Assembly (NCBI GenBank): GCA_965247915.1
Contig: OZ252048.1
Span: 3,100,001 to 3,164,000 of the forward strand
From: JAKZRT01 sp965247915
GTDB lineage: Bacteria > Pseudomonadota > Alphaproteobacteria > Rhodobacterales > Rhodobacteraceae
Reading direction: 5' to 3'
Length of the DNA stretch: 64,000 nucleotides
Under the pieces are notes generated by a model. It was not told where the DNA came from. It saw only the letters and a program-made list of their open reading frames with translations, and ran no database searches. Both the position numbers and the translations under genes were made by a program. This document shows positions 44,902-52,877 of this stretch, piece after piece (within the stretch, counting starts at the first letter, position 1; every line of letters begins with the position of its first letter).

Positions 44902-46158
44902 TCAGACCCGTCCCAAGACCAGGCTGGCATTGGTGCCGCCGAAACCGAAGGAATTCGACAGGGCGATGGTGACCTCGCGCCGCACCGCCTTGTTGGGGGC
45001 CAGGTCCAAAACCGTCTCTACCGCCGGCGTATCCAAGTTGATCGTCGGCGGTGCCACCTGATCGCGGATCGCCAGCACCGAGAATATTCCTTCAATGGCC
45101 CCGGCTGCCCCCAAAAGGTGCCCCGTCGCCGACTTGGTCGAACTCATGGTGGCGTTACCGGCCATGTTGCCCAACAGCTTTTCGACCGCGCCCAGCTCGA
45201 TTGTGTCCGCCATCGTCGATGTGCCGTGCGCGTTGATGTAATCAACATCGCCTGCGCCAATGCCGGCTCGATCTATTGCGGCTTTCATCGACCGCGTCGC
45301 CCCGTCGCCATCCTCGGACGGCGCAGTTATGTGATAGGCGTCGCCCGACAGGCCGTATCCCAAAACCTCAGCGTATATCTTCGCCCCGCGCGCCTTGGCG
45401 TGGTCCAGTTCCTCCAGCACCACGACGCCCGCGCCTTCGCCCATGACGAAACCATCGCGGTCAGCGTCATAGGGCCTGCTCGCCTTTTCCGGCTCGTCAC
45501 CGCGCTTGGTGCTCAAGGCTTTGCAGGCGTTGAACCCGGCGATGCCAATCTCGCATATCGGGCTTTCGGCACCGCCCGCGATCATCACATCGGCATCGCC
45601 CCACTGGATTAGCCGGGTCGCGTCGCCGATCGCATGCGCGCCGGTCGAACAGGCCGTCACCACGGCGTGGTTCGGGCCTTTGAACCCAAAGCGAATGCTC
45701 ACCTGCCCCGAGATCAGATTGATAAGTGAGCCAGGAATAAAGAACGGCGAGACCCGCCTTGGCCCGCGCTCTTTCAGCAAAATTGCAGTGTCAGCAATCG
45801 ACGACAGCCCGCCGATACCCGACCCGATCATCACGCCGGTCCGGTGCTGGTCGTGCTCGTTCACCGCTTCCCAGCCGCTGTCGTTCACCGCCTGTGCGGC
45901 CGCGCAGATCCCGTAGAGAATGAAATCGTCGACCTTGCGCTGGTCCTTGGGCTCCATCCAGTCGTCAGGGTTGAACGTGCCCCCGGTTCCGTCACCGCGC
46001 GGGATCTCGCAGGCATAGGTCGTGGCCAGATGGCTGGCGTCAAACCGGGCGATCGTCCCGGCCCCCGACTGGCCGTCCAATATCCGCGTCCAGGTCGCTT
46101 CGACCCCGCAGGCCATGGGCGTCACCATACCCAGGCCAGTTACAACAACTCGACGCAT
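44902..46158 (-). CDS. fabF: 3-oxoacyl-[acyl-carrier-protein] synthase II
   Basis: FabF condenses malonyl-ACP with acyl-ACP. The 418-residue product has the nucleophile Cys in VVTACSTGAHAIG (about 170) and the two His in NAHGTSTMADTIE and KSATGHLLGAAGAIE. It ends in NSFGFGGTNASLVLGR. The ATG at 46158 follows a GGCGGGGG stretch. It lies downstream of acpP, with a hairpin between them. Confidence 0.96.
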   Translation of the reverse strand: MRRVVVTGLGMVTPMACGVEATWTRILDGQSGAGTIARFDASHLATTYACEIPRGDGTGGTFNPDDWMEPKDQRKVDDFILYGICAAAQAVNDSGWEAVNEHDQHRTGVMIGSGIGGLSSIADTAILLKERGPRRVSPFFIPGSLINLISGQVSIRFGFKGPNHAVVTACSTGAHAIGDATRLIQWGDADVMIAGGAESPICEIGIAGFNACKALSTKRGDEPEKASRPYDADRDGFVMGEGAGVVVLEELDHAKARGAKIYAEVLGYGLSGDAYHITAPSEDGDGATRSMKAAIDRAGIGAGDVDYINAHGTSTMADTIELGAVEKLLGNMAGNATMSSTKSATGHLLGAAGAIEGIFSVLAIRDQVAPPTINLDTPAVETVLDLAPNKAVRREVTIALSNSFGFGGTNASLVLGRV

Positions 46159-46349
46159 ATTTTGCCCCCGCCTGTTAGAGTATTTCTGCGCTTTTATCCG
46201 AGCCACCCGGTGTTGAAAAGTCCGCTAAGCCCACGTCAGCAACTCACCACCGAGTTGATGCCAATCAAAGGGCCGGCACAGCCCATATATGCCGTCCGTA
46301 CGCAGTGCCCGAGCGTCCGGATCAGGCCCCGACACCACAGACCCCAACA

Positions 46350-46377
46350 AATACGGCACCAAAACCGGTGCCGTATT
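46350..46377 (-). terminator. Perfect hairpin between acpP and fabF
   Basis: AATACGGCACC and GGTGCCGTATT form an 11-bp perfect stem with a 6-base loop, 27 bases past the acpP stop on the minus strand. Only a weak T-stretch follows. It is likely a terminator or mRNA-end stabiliser that lets acpP be expressed far above fabF. Confidence 0.65.
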
Positions 46378-46403
46378 CAGGAAGTTCAGATATTTTTGAG
46401 GGA

Positions 46404-46637
46404 TCAGCCGGCTTCGGTAATAAACTTGACCGCATCGCCAAACGTCTGGATCGTCTCAGCCGCGTCATCGGGAATTTCGATGCCGAATTCTTCTTCGAAG
46501 GCCATAACCAACTCGACAGTGTCCAGGCTGTCCGCGCCAAGATCGTCAGTAAAGGACGCGCTTTCTGCAACCTTGGCCTCATCGACACCAAGATGCTCGA
46601 CAACAATCTTTTTTACGCGATCAGAAACGTCGCTCAT
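46404..46637 (-). CDS. acpP: Acyl carrier protein
   Basis: The 77-residue acidic four-helix protein carries the 4'-phosphopantetheine Ser at about 37 in LGADSLDTVELVMAFEEEFG. It shuttles growing fatty acyl chains among FabD, FabG, FabF and others. The gene stands in the conserved fabD-fabG-acpP-fabF order. A hairpin follows it and a roughly 200-base gap precedes it, so it probably has its own promoter. Confidence 0.98.
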   Translation of the reverse strand: MSDVSDRVKKIVVEHLGVDEAKVAESASFTDDLGADSLDTVELVMAFEEEFGIEIPDDAAETIQTFGDAVKFITEAG

Positions 46638-46834
46638 ATTTTTTCCTCACAGTTTCTCGGGCTGCCCCGTTTTCGTTCCAAGGCCCTCCCTGGGCCCGCT
46701 CGTGGCGCATCTATCAGCGCCATACCGGAGGCACCCCCGGCAAAAACCTGCGCCGCTCTTACCATATCGGCATTATATGGCAAGTGGGCAGGTTGTGACC
46801 AGTCTGCAACCTCCGTTTGCACGAATTTCCTGCC

Positions 46835-47572
46835 CTACAGCATCGCCATTCCGCCATTCACATGCAGCGTGGCACCGGTGATATAAGCGGCTTGCGCGCT
46901 CGCAAGATAAAGCGCAGCACTGGCTATTTCGTCGGCTTTGCCCATACGACCAGCCGGGATCTGGACCAGAATTTTTTGTTTCTGGTCGTCGCTCAGCTTG
47001 TCGGTCATTGCCGTCGCTACAAACCCCGGCGCGATGGTATTGACCGTGATGCCCCGGCTGGCAACTTCATAGGCCAGACTTTTGGACATGCCCACCAGCC
47101 CCGCTTTGGCCGCGGCATAATTGCCCTGACCCGGGTTGCCGGTGGCACCCACAACAGACCCGATGTTGACGATCCGGCCCCAGCGCGCCTTCATCATGCC
47201 GCGCAGCACGCCGCGGCAAAGGCGCATGGCCGAGGTCAGATTGACCTCCAGCACCTGCGCCCATTGGTCATCCGACATGCGCATGAACAGATTGTCGCGT
47301 GTGATCCCCGCGTTGTTGACCAGAATATCGACCGATCCCATGGCCTCGGCGGCGGTCTTGGGCAGGCCCGTGACAGCTTGCGCATCCGACAGATCGCACG
47401 GCAAAACATGCGCCCGGTCCCCCAACGCGCCCGCCAATGCTTCCAGCGGCTCGACCCTTGTCCCCGACAGCCCAACCTGCGCTCCTGCACCGTGCAAAGC
47501 GCGGGCAATGGCCCCGCCGATCCCGCCCGACGCACCGGTTACCAGCGCTGATTTTCCGCTCAGATCAAACAT
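46835..47572 (-). CDS. fabG: 3-oxoacyl-ACP reductase FabG
   Basis: The 245-residue short-chain dehydrogenase has the NADPH-binding TGASGGIGGAIA (12-23), NNAGITRDN, and the catalytic triad Ser139, Tyr152, Lys156 (NIGSVVG...GNYAAAKAG). It ends in ITGATLHVNGGMAML, typical of FabG. It starts 12 bases after fabD. Confidence 0.97.
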   Translation of the reverse strand: MFDLSGKSALVTGASGGIGGAIARALHGAGAQVGLSGTRVEPLEALAGALGDRAHVLPCDLSDAQAVTGLPKTAAEAMGSVDILVNNAGITRDNLFMRMSDDQWAQVLEVNLTSAMRLCRGVLRGMMKARWGRIVNIGSVVGATGNPGQGNYAAAKAGLVGMSKSLAYEVASRGITVNTIAPGFVATAMTDKLSDDQKQKILVQIPAGRMGKADEIASAALYLASAQAAYITGATLHVNGGMAML

Positions 47573-47584
47573 GCCCGCCCTTCC

Positions 47585-48529
47585 TTATTCGCCCGCCAGC
47601 GCTGCCGCTGCTGCCCCTACATCTTCCGGCCCACCTATCGCGCGAGTAGCGACCTCGCGGTCGATCCGGCGGATCATCCCGCTCAGCGCCCTGCCGGCCC
47701 CGATCTCCCATATCTCGGTCACACCTTCGCTGGCCATGAAAGCCACGCTTTCGCGCCAGCGGACCGAGCTGGTAACCTGGTCCACCAGCAACGGCCGGAT
47801 GGTCGCGGGATCGCTGATCGCATGGGCAAGAACATTGGCAACCAACGGCACCGCGGGCCGGGTCAAATCAACACTGGCCAATGCCTCGGCCATCGCCTGC
47901 GCCGCCGGTTGCATCAGCGAACAATGAAACGGCGCGCTGACCGGCAGCAGTACGGCGCGCGTTGCGCCTTTGCCCTTGGCAATCTCGATAGCGCGTTCAA
48001 CGGCGCCCTTGTGGCCCGAAACCACAACCTGACCTGGATCGTTGTCGTTGGCAGCAGCGCAAACTTCGCGCCCTGCGGCCTCGGCAGCAACACCCTGCAC
48101 GGTCTCAAAATCCAGACCCAGAATAGCCGCCATGGCCCCAACGCCGGGTGGCACGGCCGCCTGCATCGCCTCGCCCCGCAGCCGCAAAAGCCGCGCCGCA
48201 TCGCCAAGGTTCAGCGACCCGGCAGCGGCCAGAGCTGAATATTCCCCCAATGAATGACCGGCCACAAAGGCCGCGGCATCGACACCGACGCCCTCGGCCC
48301 GCAAAGCGGCCATTGCCGCCAGCGAGGTCGCCATAAGTGCGGGCTGCGCGTTGGCGGTCAGGGTCAGAACCTCCTGATCGCCTTCCCAGATCAGCACCGA
48401 AAGCTTTTCGCCCAGCGCCGCATCGACTTCATCAAAAACCGCCTTCGCGGCCGGATATGCCGCCGCGATATCTGCGCCCATGCCAATGGTTTGCGCCCCT
48501 TGCCCGGGAAAAACGAATGCTCGGCTCAT
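47585..48529 (-). CDS. fabD: Malonyl-CoA:ACP transacylase
   Basis: FabD loads malonate on ACP. The 314-residue product begins MSRAFVFPGQGAQTIGMG. It has the catalytic Ser93 in GHSLGEYSAL and the catalytic His in VSAPFHCSLMQPAA (about 202), and ends in EIGAGRALSGMIRRI. The ATG at 48529 matches the family start. The open frame extends 27 codons further upstream without similarity. Confidence 0.97.
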   Translation of the reverse strand: MSRAFVFPGQGAQTIGMGADIAAAYPAAKAVFDEVDAALGEKLSVLIWEGDQEVLTLTANAQPALMATSLAAMAALRAEGVGVDAAAFVAGHSLGEYSALAAAGSLNLGDAARLLRLRGEAMQAAVPPGVGAMAAILGLDFETVQGVAAEAAGREVCAAANDNDPGQVVVSGHKGAVERAIEIAKGKGATRAVLLPVSAPFHCSLMQPAAQAMAEALASVDLTRPAVPLVANVLAHAISDPATIRPLLVDQVTSSVRWRESVAFMASEGVTEIWEIGAGRALSGMIRRIDREVATRAIGGPEDVGAAAAALAGE

Positions 48530-48666
48530 GGCGGCCCCCAATTCACTGCCTTGCGTTCGGTCTAGCGCGGCTGCGCCGGACCCGCAATTGTCAAGGAAAA
48601 CATCGCCCAAAGGAAACGGACGCCGGGCCCGGGCCAGCGGCGTCCGCCATAATTATCGCAAGGGGT

Positions 48667-49269
48667 TCAGGCGGCTTGTGTCGCGGCGGTTTCTTCCTGC
48701 CTTTCGGGTCTCATCCCGCGCGCCAGCGCCTTATAAAGATGCCGAAGCTCGGCCGAGCCCGCTTCGATCAGTTCGATACCGCGCGGCTCGGAAAAGGTTC
48801 CGATGCACAGTTTGCCCTTCGCGGCCCTCTGGCTTCGCTTATGCACGAACAGGCTTTCGATATTGCCGAATGAATAGGTCTCCATCACTTTCATTCGGCC
48901 GCGCCAGTTACGGACCGCGGTTCGCAGTTCCTGGCGCATCTGGTCTACCTGAAGTTCAACCGCCGTACCCCGTGTCCCAATCCAGAAAAAACCAACCGAC
49001 GCCGCAATGAAGGCGACGGCAATGCCGATTTCGAACACATCGAGTTTGGCACCGTTCAGCCCGTCCGGCGCAATGATAAGTCCGATCGTTCCGAAAAGCA
49101 GACCAAAGCCAACGAAATGGGCCGCCCATTCGACCAGCGTCGCACGGTGGCGGGCGCTGCCGCCCGGTCGCACGGTATATCCATAAAGCTCATCGACGAT
49201 TCTCAGATTGCCCGATTCTTCAATCGGGGTCCTTTCCTCTGCCGACAGCAGTTTCAGTTTCTTGCCCAT
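48667..49269 (-). CDS. Membrane protein of unknown function
   Basis: The 200-residue protein has two predicted membrane helices (AAHFVGFGLLFGTIGLIIAP, IGIAVAFIAASVGFFWIG) framed by a charged N-terminal part with GYTVRPGGSARHR and a C-terminal cytosolic domain (QMRQELRTAVRNWRGRMKVMETYSFGNIESLFVHKRSQ...GIELIEAGSAELRHLYKALARGM). The C-terminal part resembles a PH-like fold that reads membrane signals. I do not recognise a named family. It is divergent from rpsF. Confidence 0.7.
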   Translation of the reverse strand: MGKKLKLLSAEERTPIEESGNLRIVDELYGYTVRPGGSARHRATLVEWAAHFVGFGLLFGTIGLIIAPDGLNGAKLDVFEIGIAVAFIAASVGFFWIGTRGTAVELQVDQMRQELRTAVRNWRGRMKVMETYSFGNIESLFVHKRSQRAAKGKLCIGTFSEPRGIELIEAGSAELRHLYKALARGMRPERQEETAATQAA

Positions 49270-49335
49270 GGTCGCCTCGTAGTTTTATTCTTCCGTTAAC
49301 GAATACGAGTCGAATTCGGCGACAATCGGGCGCTC

Positions 49336-49363
49336 TTGCATCAATTAGAAGACCGTGTATAAG
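49336..49363 (+). promoter_or_regulatory. Candidate sigma-70 promoter for rpsF-rpsR-rplI
   Basis: TTGCAT at 49336-49341 and TATAAG at 49358-49363 are spaced 16 bases apart, a good fit to a housekeeping promoter. Transcription would begin near 49370, about 100 bases before the rpsF start. Confidence 0.55.
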
Positions 49364-49371
49364 GCAGCCTT

Positions 49372-49418
49372 CCGCGAAAACCGCTGACCCGGCGCAGCCT
49401 CTCGTGGACGGTTCGCGG
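49372..49418 (+). promoter_or_regulatory. Leader hairpin upstream of rpsF
   Basis: CCGCGAA at 49372-49378 pairs with TTCGCGG at 49412-49418. An inner CCG/CGG pair (49381-49383 with 49409-49411) extends the stem after a small bulge. The rpsF-rpsR leaders of many bacteria carry an RNA bound by the S6:S18 complex for feedback control. This hairpin is the only candidate here, but I cannot match the consensus by eye. Confidence 0.4.
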
Positions 49419-49468
49419 AGAAAAATGACCGTCCTTTGAAGTGCGCCCGTAACATGATTGGAACATTC

Positions 49469-49822
49469 ATGCCGCTCTACGAGCATGTGGTAATTGCGCG
49501 CCAGGACCTTTCCGGCACGCAGGCCGAAGGCCTCATCGAACATTTTGGCACTGTCATTTCTGACAACGGCGGCAAGGTCGTTGACAGCGAATACTGGGGC
49601 GTCAAGACGATGGCCTACAAGATCAACAAGAACCGCAAGGGCCATTATGGTTTCATGAAAACCGACGCCCCGGCGCCCGCCGTGCAAGAGATGGAGCGCC
49701 TGATGCGCCTGCACGACGACGTGATGCGGGTGTTGACGATCAAAGTCGATGCGCACGCCGAGGGCCCCTCGGTTCAAATGCAAAAACGCGACGACCGCGA
49801 CCGCGGCGACCGTCGGCGCTAA
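49469..49822 (+). CDS. rpsF: Small ribosomal subunit protein bS6
   Basis: The 117-residue product begins MPLYEHVVIARQDLSGTQAEGLIEHF. It has YWGVKTMAYKINKNRKGHYGFMKTDAPAPAVQEMERLMRLHDDVMRVLTIKV, and ends in a charged Asp/Arg tail. The ATG at 49469 is chosen over one at 49436 because the S6 fold begins here. It binds S18 in the 30S platform. First gene of the rpsF-rpsR-rplI operon. Confidence 0.97.
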   Translation: MPLYEHVVIARQDLSGTQAEGLIEHFGTVISDNGGKVVDSEYWGVKTMAYKINKNRKGHYGFMKTDAPAPAVQEMERLMRLHDDVMRVLTIKVDAHAEGPSVQMQKRDDRDRGDRRR

Positions 49823-49834
49823 GGGGGACAAGAC

Positions 49835-50062
49835 ATGGCCAGCAAACCGTTTTTCCGCCGCCGCAAGGTCTGCCCGTTCTCGGGCGATAATGCGCCCAAG
49901 ATCGACTATAAAGACACCCGGCTGCTACTACGCTATATCTCTGAGCGCGGCAAGATCGTGCCCAGCCGGATCACCGCCGTTTCGGCCAGCAAACAGCGCG
50001 AGCTTTCGCGTGCCATCAAACGCGCGCGTTTCCTGGCCTTGCTGCCCTACGCCGTTAAGTAA
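49835..50062 (+). CDS. rpsR: Small ribosomal subunit protein bS18
   Basis: The 75-residue basic protein (KPFFRRRKVCPFSGDNAPKIDYKDTRLLLRYISERGKIVPSRITAVSASKQRELSRAIKRARFLALLPY) is S18 with the usual KIDYKD...LLRYISERGKI motif. It follows rpsF after 12 bases, with AAGGGGG as ribosome-binding site. Confidence 0.98.
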   Translation: MASKPFFRRRKVCPFSGDNAPKIDYKDTRLLLRYISERGKIVPSRITAVSASKQRELSRAIKRARFLALLPYAVK

Positions 50063-50072
50063 GGAAAAACCC

Positions 50073-50729
50073 ATGCAAGTGATCCTTCTTGAACGAGTTG
50101 CAAAACTTGGCCAGATGGGCGAAGTGGTTGATGTGAAACCAGGATATGCCCGCAACTTTCTTCTGCCGCAGGGCAAGGCGCTGAACGCGACCACTGCTAA
50201 CATCACCCAGTTTGAATCGCAAAAAGCACAGTTTGAAGCCCGCAACCTGGAAACCCGCAAAGAAGCTGACAGCCTGGCCGAAAAGCTGAGCGGGCAGCAG
50301 TTCGTGGTGATCCGGTCGGCCTCGGACACCGGTTCGCTTTACGGCTCGGTCACGACCCGCGATGCTGCTGATGCAGCGACCGAAGCCGGCTTCAGCCTGG
50401 ACCGCAAACAGGTCGCGCTGACCGCACCTATCAAAGAGCTGGGACTGCACGATGTCACCGTGTCTCTGCACCCCGAGGTCGAGGTTCAGATTCAAATGAA
50501 CGTGGCCCGGTCGGTCGAAGAAGCTGACCTTCAGGCTGCGGGCAAGTCAATCCAGGAACTGGCCGCCGAGGAAGAGGCCGCCGCCGACTTCGAGATCGCC
50601 GAGCTGTTTGACGACATCGGTGCGGCCCAGCTTGAAGACGAAGACCTGCTGGCCGATGTGCCCGAAGACCAGGCCGAAACCCAGGCACAGCCGTCCCAGG
50701 ACCCGAGCCCGGAAGACAACAAAAGCTGA
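50073..50729 (+). CDS. rplI: Large ribosomal subunit protein bL9 with long acidic tail
   Basis: The N-terminal domain (MQVILLERVAKLGQMGEVVDVKPGYARNFLLPQGKA) and central helix are typical L9, and the C-terminal domain ends near residue 148 (HPEVEVQIQMNVAR). A further 70-residue, highly acidic tail (EEEAAADFEIAELFDDIGAAQLEDEDLLADVPEDQ) follows. Acidic extensions occur in L9 of Rhodobacterales. Their role is unknown. AAGGA lies eight bases before the ATG. Confidence 0.96.
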   Translation: MQVILLERVAKLGQMGEVVDVKPGYARNFLLPQGKALNATTANITQFESQKAQFEARNLETRKEADSLAEKLSGQQFVVIRSASDTGSLYGSVTTRDAADAATEAGFSLDRKQVALTAPIKELGLHDVTVSLHPEVEVQIQMNVARSVEEADLQAAGKSIQELAAEEEAAADFEIAELFDDIGAAQLEDEDLLADVPEDQAETQAQPSQDPSPEDNKS

Positions 50730-50735
50730 TCGACT

Positions 50736-50760
50736 TCGGCGCTGACAAATCAGGCGCCGT
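50736..50760 (+). terminator. Hairpin after rplI
   Basis: CGGCGCTGA and TCAGGCGCCG form a stem (one bulged base) around CAAA seven bases after the rplI stop, followed by a T/C-containing stretch. Candidate terminator of the ribosomal protein operon. Confidence 0.4.
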
Positions 50761-50941
50761 CCGTCATTCGCCGGGCGGCCCTTTGGGTTTGTTTCCGCCA
50801 TCGCGGCAAATCGACCGACAATTAAAATATTGCCTGTGTTGCAGGGGCCATTGCCGCAATTTAGCCGCGATTTGCGCTTATTGGACCTCAATCGAACATT
50901 TCCTGGGCGCGCCTTCACGGCTGCCTTAACGGGAACTTGGG

Positions 50942-51711
50942 ATGCACAGGACGGAAACAACCAGAATTGTTCGGCTGGCACGCGCTGCGGTGACCGGCTT
51001 TGCTCTGACGCTTGCGATGGTTGGCGGGGGCCAGTTCTCGGCCACTGCGGCCGAAGGTGTAAACCTGTTTCCGCGCAGCCTCGCCAACCAGTTCAAAGAC
51101 AATGTTCAAAACGCGATCTTTTTCGGCTTCGATTCCTCTGAATTGACAGCTGATGCACGCAACATACTGCGCGATCAGGCTGCGTGGATCCTTGAACATG
51201 ACGTCGCAAAGATACAGATCACCGGATTTACCGATGGCGTGGGCAACGTCGAATACAACCAAAAGCTGGCCAACCGCCGCGCGCAGGCGGTGGCCACTTA
51301 TCTGTCCGGTCGGGGCATTTCTTTGGACAGGATCAAGGTCACGGTCAAGATCGACAAAAATCCGACCGAATTGGGCGGTCTTAGCGCCAGGGAGCCGGTC
51401 GCCGGGCTGAAACCCGGATATTGAAATTTGCCGGACCGGAAGTTGGATCAGAAGAACTGGTCGGGAAAATCCTCTCGTGGGTGCCATTGGCGCCGGGCGA
51501 GCCAATCGAGACCGTTGACGGTAGCACCAGCATTGCCTCTTCCGGCGGCGGCGAAACGGGTGGCGAAACCGGCGAACCAACGAAACCAGGCAACAGCGGC
51601 GGCAACGGCGGTGGCAATGGTAACGGCAACGGCAACGGCAACGGCGGCGGCAACGGCAACGGCAACGGCGGCGGCAACGGCAACGGCAACGGACCGCCTA
51701 CGAAATTTTGA
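50942..51711 (+). pseudogene. OmpA-family outer-membrane protein with Gly/Asn-rich tail, frameshifted
   Basis: The first frame (50942-51424) has a signal peptide (ARAAVTGFALTLAMVGGGQFSATAAEG) and an OmpA-like peptidoglycan-binding domain: IFFGFDSSELTADARNILRDQAAWI, ITGFTDGVGNVEYNQKLANRRAQAVATYL. Near 51390-51397 the usual Arg-Arg motif of OmpA ends appears one frame away. If one G is added in GGGAGCC, the protein reads SAREAGRRAETRILKFAGPEVGSEELVGKIL and continues in the frame ending at 51711. As it stands, translation ends at 51424 with EPVAGLKPGY. The tail (about 51590-51693) is a Gly-Asn repeat. It may be a real mutation or a sequencing error. Confidence 0.6.
51598..51693 (+). repeat. GGCAAC/GGCGGC tandem repeats encoding a Gly-Asn-rich tail
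   Basis: About 16 six-base units of the kinds GGCAAC and GGCGGC repeat in a 12- to 24-base pattern, encoding NGNGNGNGGGNGNGNGGG. Such slippage-prone runs change length easily, and the coded tail is low-complexity and probably surface-exposed or disordered. Confidence 0.85.
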
Positions 51712-51914
51712 ACCGCCGAAAATCTGACCGTCGAAATACCCACCCTGTTCGATCAATTTGAAACAATGCGGCTGTTGTTCCGCAGATCGTCTCTGAGTTG
51801 ATGTAATAAGCCGCTAAATTCCCCGAAAATTTGCCGAAAATGCCGTGGTTGAGTAATGGTTTGACCACTTTGTGTGTGTATCGCAGGGGTGTAACCAGGC
51901 AAACGGTGTTAGCG
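51712..51914. other. Gene-free, AT-richer spacer
   Basis: The stretch between the OmpA-like gene and the next candidate ORF has lower GC than its neighbours (for example AATTTGCCGAAAATGCC). It shows no convincing reading frame, promoter pair or hairpin. Confidence 0.4.
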
Positions 51915-52085
51915 ATGAAGTTGTATGTCTTTCCTGCGGACGAGAGCCTGAACTACGAAGATCTGTTAATCAGCTCGCCGCCGCCCGAATTATTCCTGGA
52001 AACAAGATTTGTCCGAGCCGCCGCCCTGGCTTTCATGTCCGCGGCCTGTTGTGGCTTTGCTACATTCGCTCTGATCGCCGGATAA
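51915..52085 (+). CDS. Possible 56-residue membrane peptide
   Basis: The ATG at 51915 opens MKLYVFPADESLNYEDLLISSPPPELFLETRFVRAAALAFMSAACCGFATFALIAG. An acidic N-terminus is followed by an Arg and one C-terminal hydrophobic helix, so it looks like a small tail-anchored protein. The ribosome-binding site is weak (GTTAGCG). Plausible but unproven. Confidence 0.35.
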   Translation: MKLYVFPADESLNYEDLLISSPPPELFLETRFVRAAALAFMSAACCGFATFALIAG

Positions 52086-52157
52086 ATTGCAGAAACTCCA
52101 CAATTGCGGCCAATTCCGCCCGTAGGAACGCGCATCGCAGGCCAAAACAGGCACCAC

Positions 52158-52877
52158 ATGTCAGACCATATCGCGCCCTCAATTTCCAAAACCAGCACCG
52201 ACACTACGGTTTGCGACAAGATTGCCGCCGCCGTGGGCGCCGGGCTGTCGCCCGCCGCTTTGGAAAAAACGCTTATCAAGGCAATCCACGACATCTGGAA
52301 CCGCGACAACAGACCCCCGGCGCTGAGCGAGGTGATTTGGTATCTCAGTGCCCAAGTTTCGGACAGCGCGGTCGACGGCGCGCGATTGCAGCAGATGTTG
52401 GCTGCCTTCCATCAGATCAATCTTTATACGTTCCAGTCGCTGCAAAGTAACGATCTGGGCTTTTCCGGTCTTTTGGAGGACGACAGTACAGCCGCCGAAA
52501 CGCTGCCCAAAGAGATATTTCTGGTCTGGAGCGCGAACCGCGATCGCGACCCGACCAAAACCGCCGCAGAATTCCTGATGACCCGCATTGGTCGTACGGG
52601 CCACGCCCAGAAGGACCTGATCGACCGGACAGACTTGTCGCGCCTCGATGCTATTGTCAGTCAAAGCTTGGCAGAAGATATATCCAGCTTTTACGAGATT
52701 TACCAAGACGAGACCGGCAGCGCGCGCGCGAACCGGCAGCGCGCGCGCGATGCGATGAATAAACCGCCACGGGCAACGCCGTTCTGTCAGATCAGTATGT
52801 TACGAGGCATTCTTAATCGTCATCAAGCGCATCGACCGCCTTTTCCAGCGCGGCTTTATCTACCTTTTTCTCCTTGA
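52158..52877 (+). CDS. Unknown helical protein overlapping tig
   Basis: The 239-residue product (MSDHIAPSISKTSTDTTVCDKIAAAVGAGLSPAALEKTLIKAIHDIWNRDNRPPALSEVIWYLSAQV) is mostly helical, has no membrane segment and no motif I recognise. The last 35 residues are Arg/Pro-rich and overlap the tig stop by 65 bases on the opposite strand. A near-exact tandem duplication (GGCAGCGCGCGCGCGAACC, about 52719-52752) precedes this part. The natural C-terminus may therefore have been shorter and the present one a product of frame change. Confidence 0.55.
   Translation: MSDHIAPSISKTSTDTTVCDKIAAAVGAGLSPAALEKTLIKAIHDIWNRDNRPPALSEVIWYLSAQVSDSAVDGARLQQMLAAFHQINLYTFQSLQSNDLGFSGLLEDDSTAAETLPKEIFLVWSANRDRDPTKTAAEFLMTRIGRTGHAQKDLIDRTDLSRLDAIVSQSLAEDISSFYEIYQDETGSARANRQRARDAMNKPPRATPFCQISMLRGILNRHQAHRPPFPARLYLPFSP

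Noticed and set aside
51598..51693. CRISPR-like array
   Set aside because: Units are 6-24 bases without spacers and lie in a coding frame for a Gly-Asn tail.
51448..51756. Val/Ala-repeat ORF opposite the Gly-Asn tail
   Set aside because: It is the shadow translation of the GGCAAC repeat on the other strand with no start signal.
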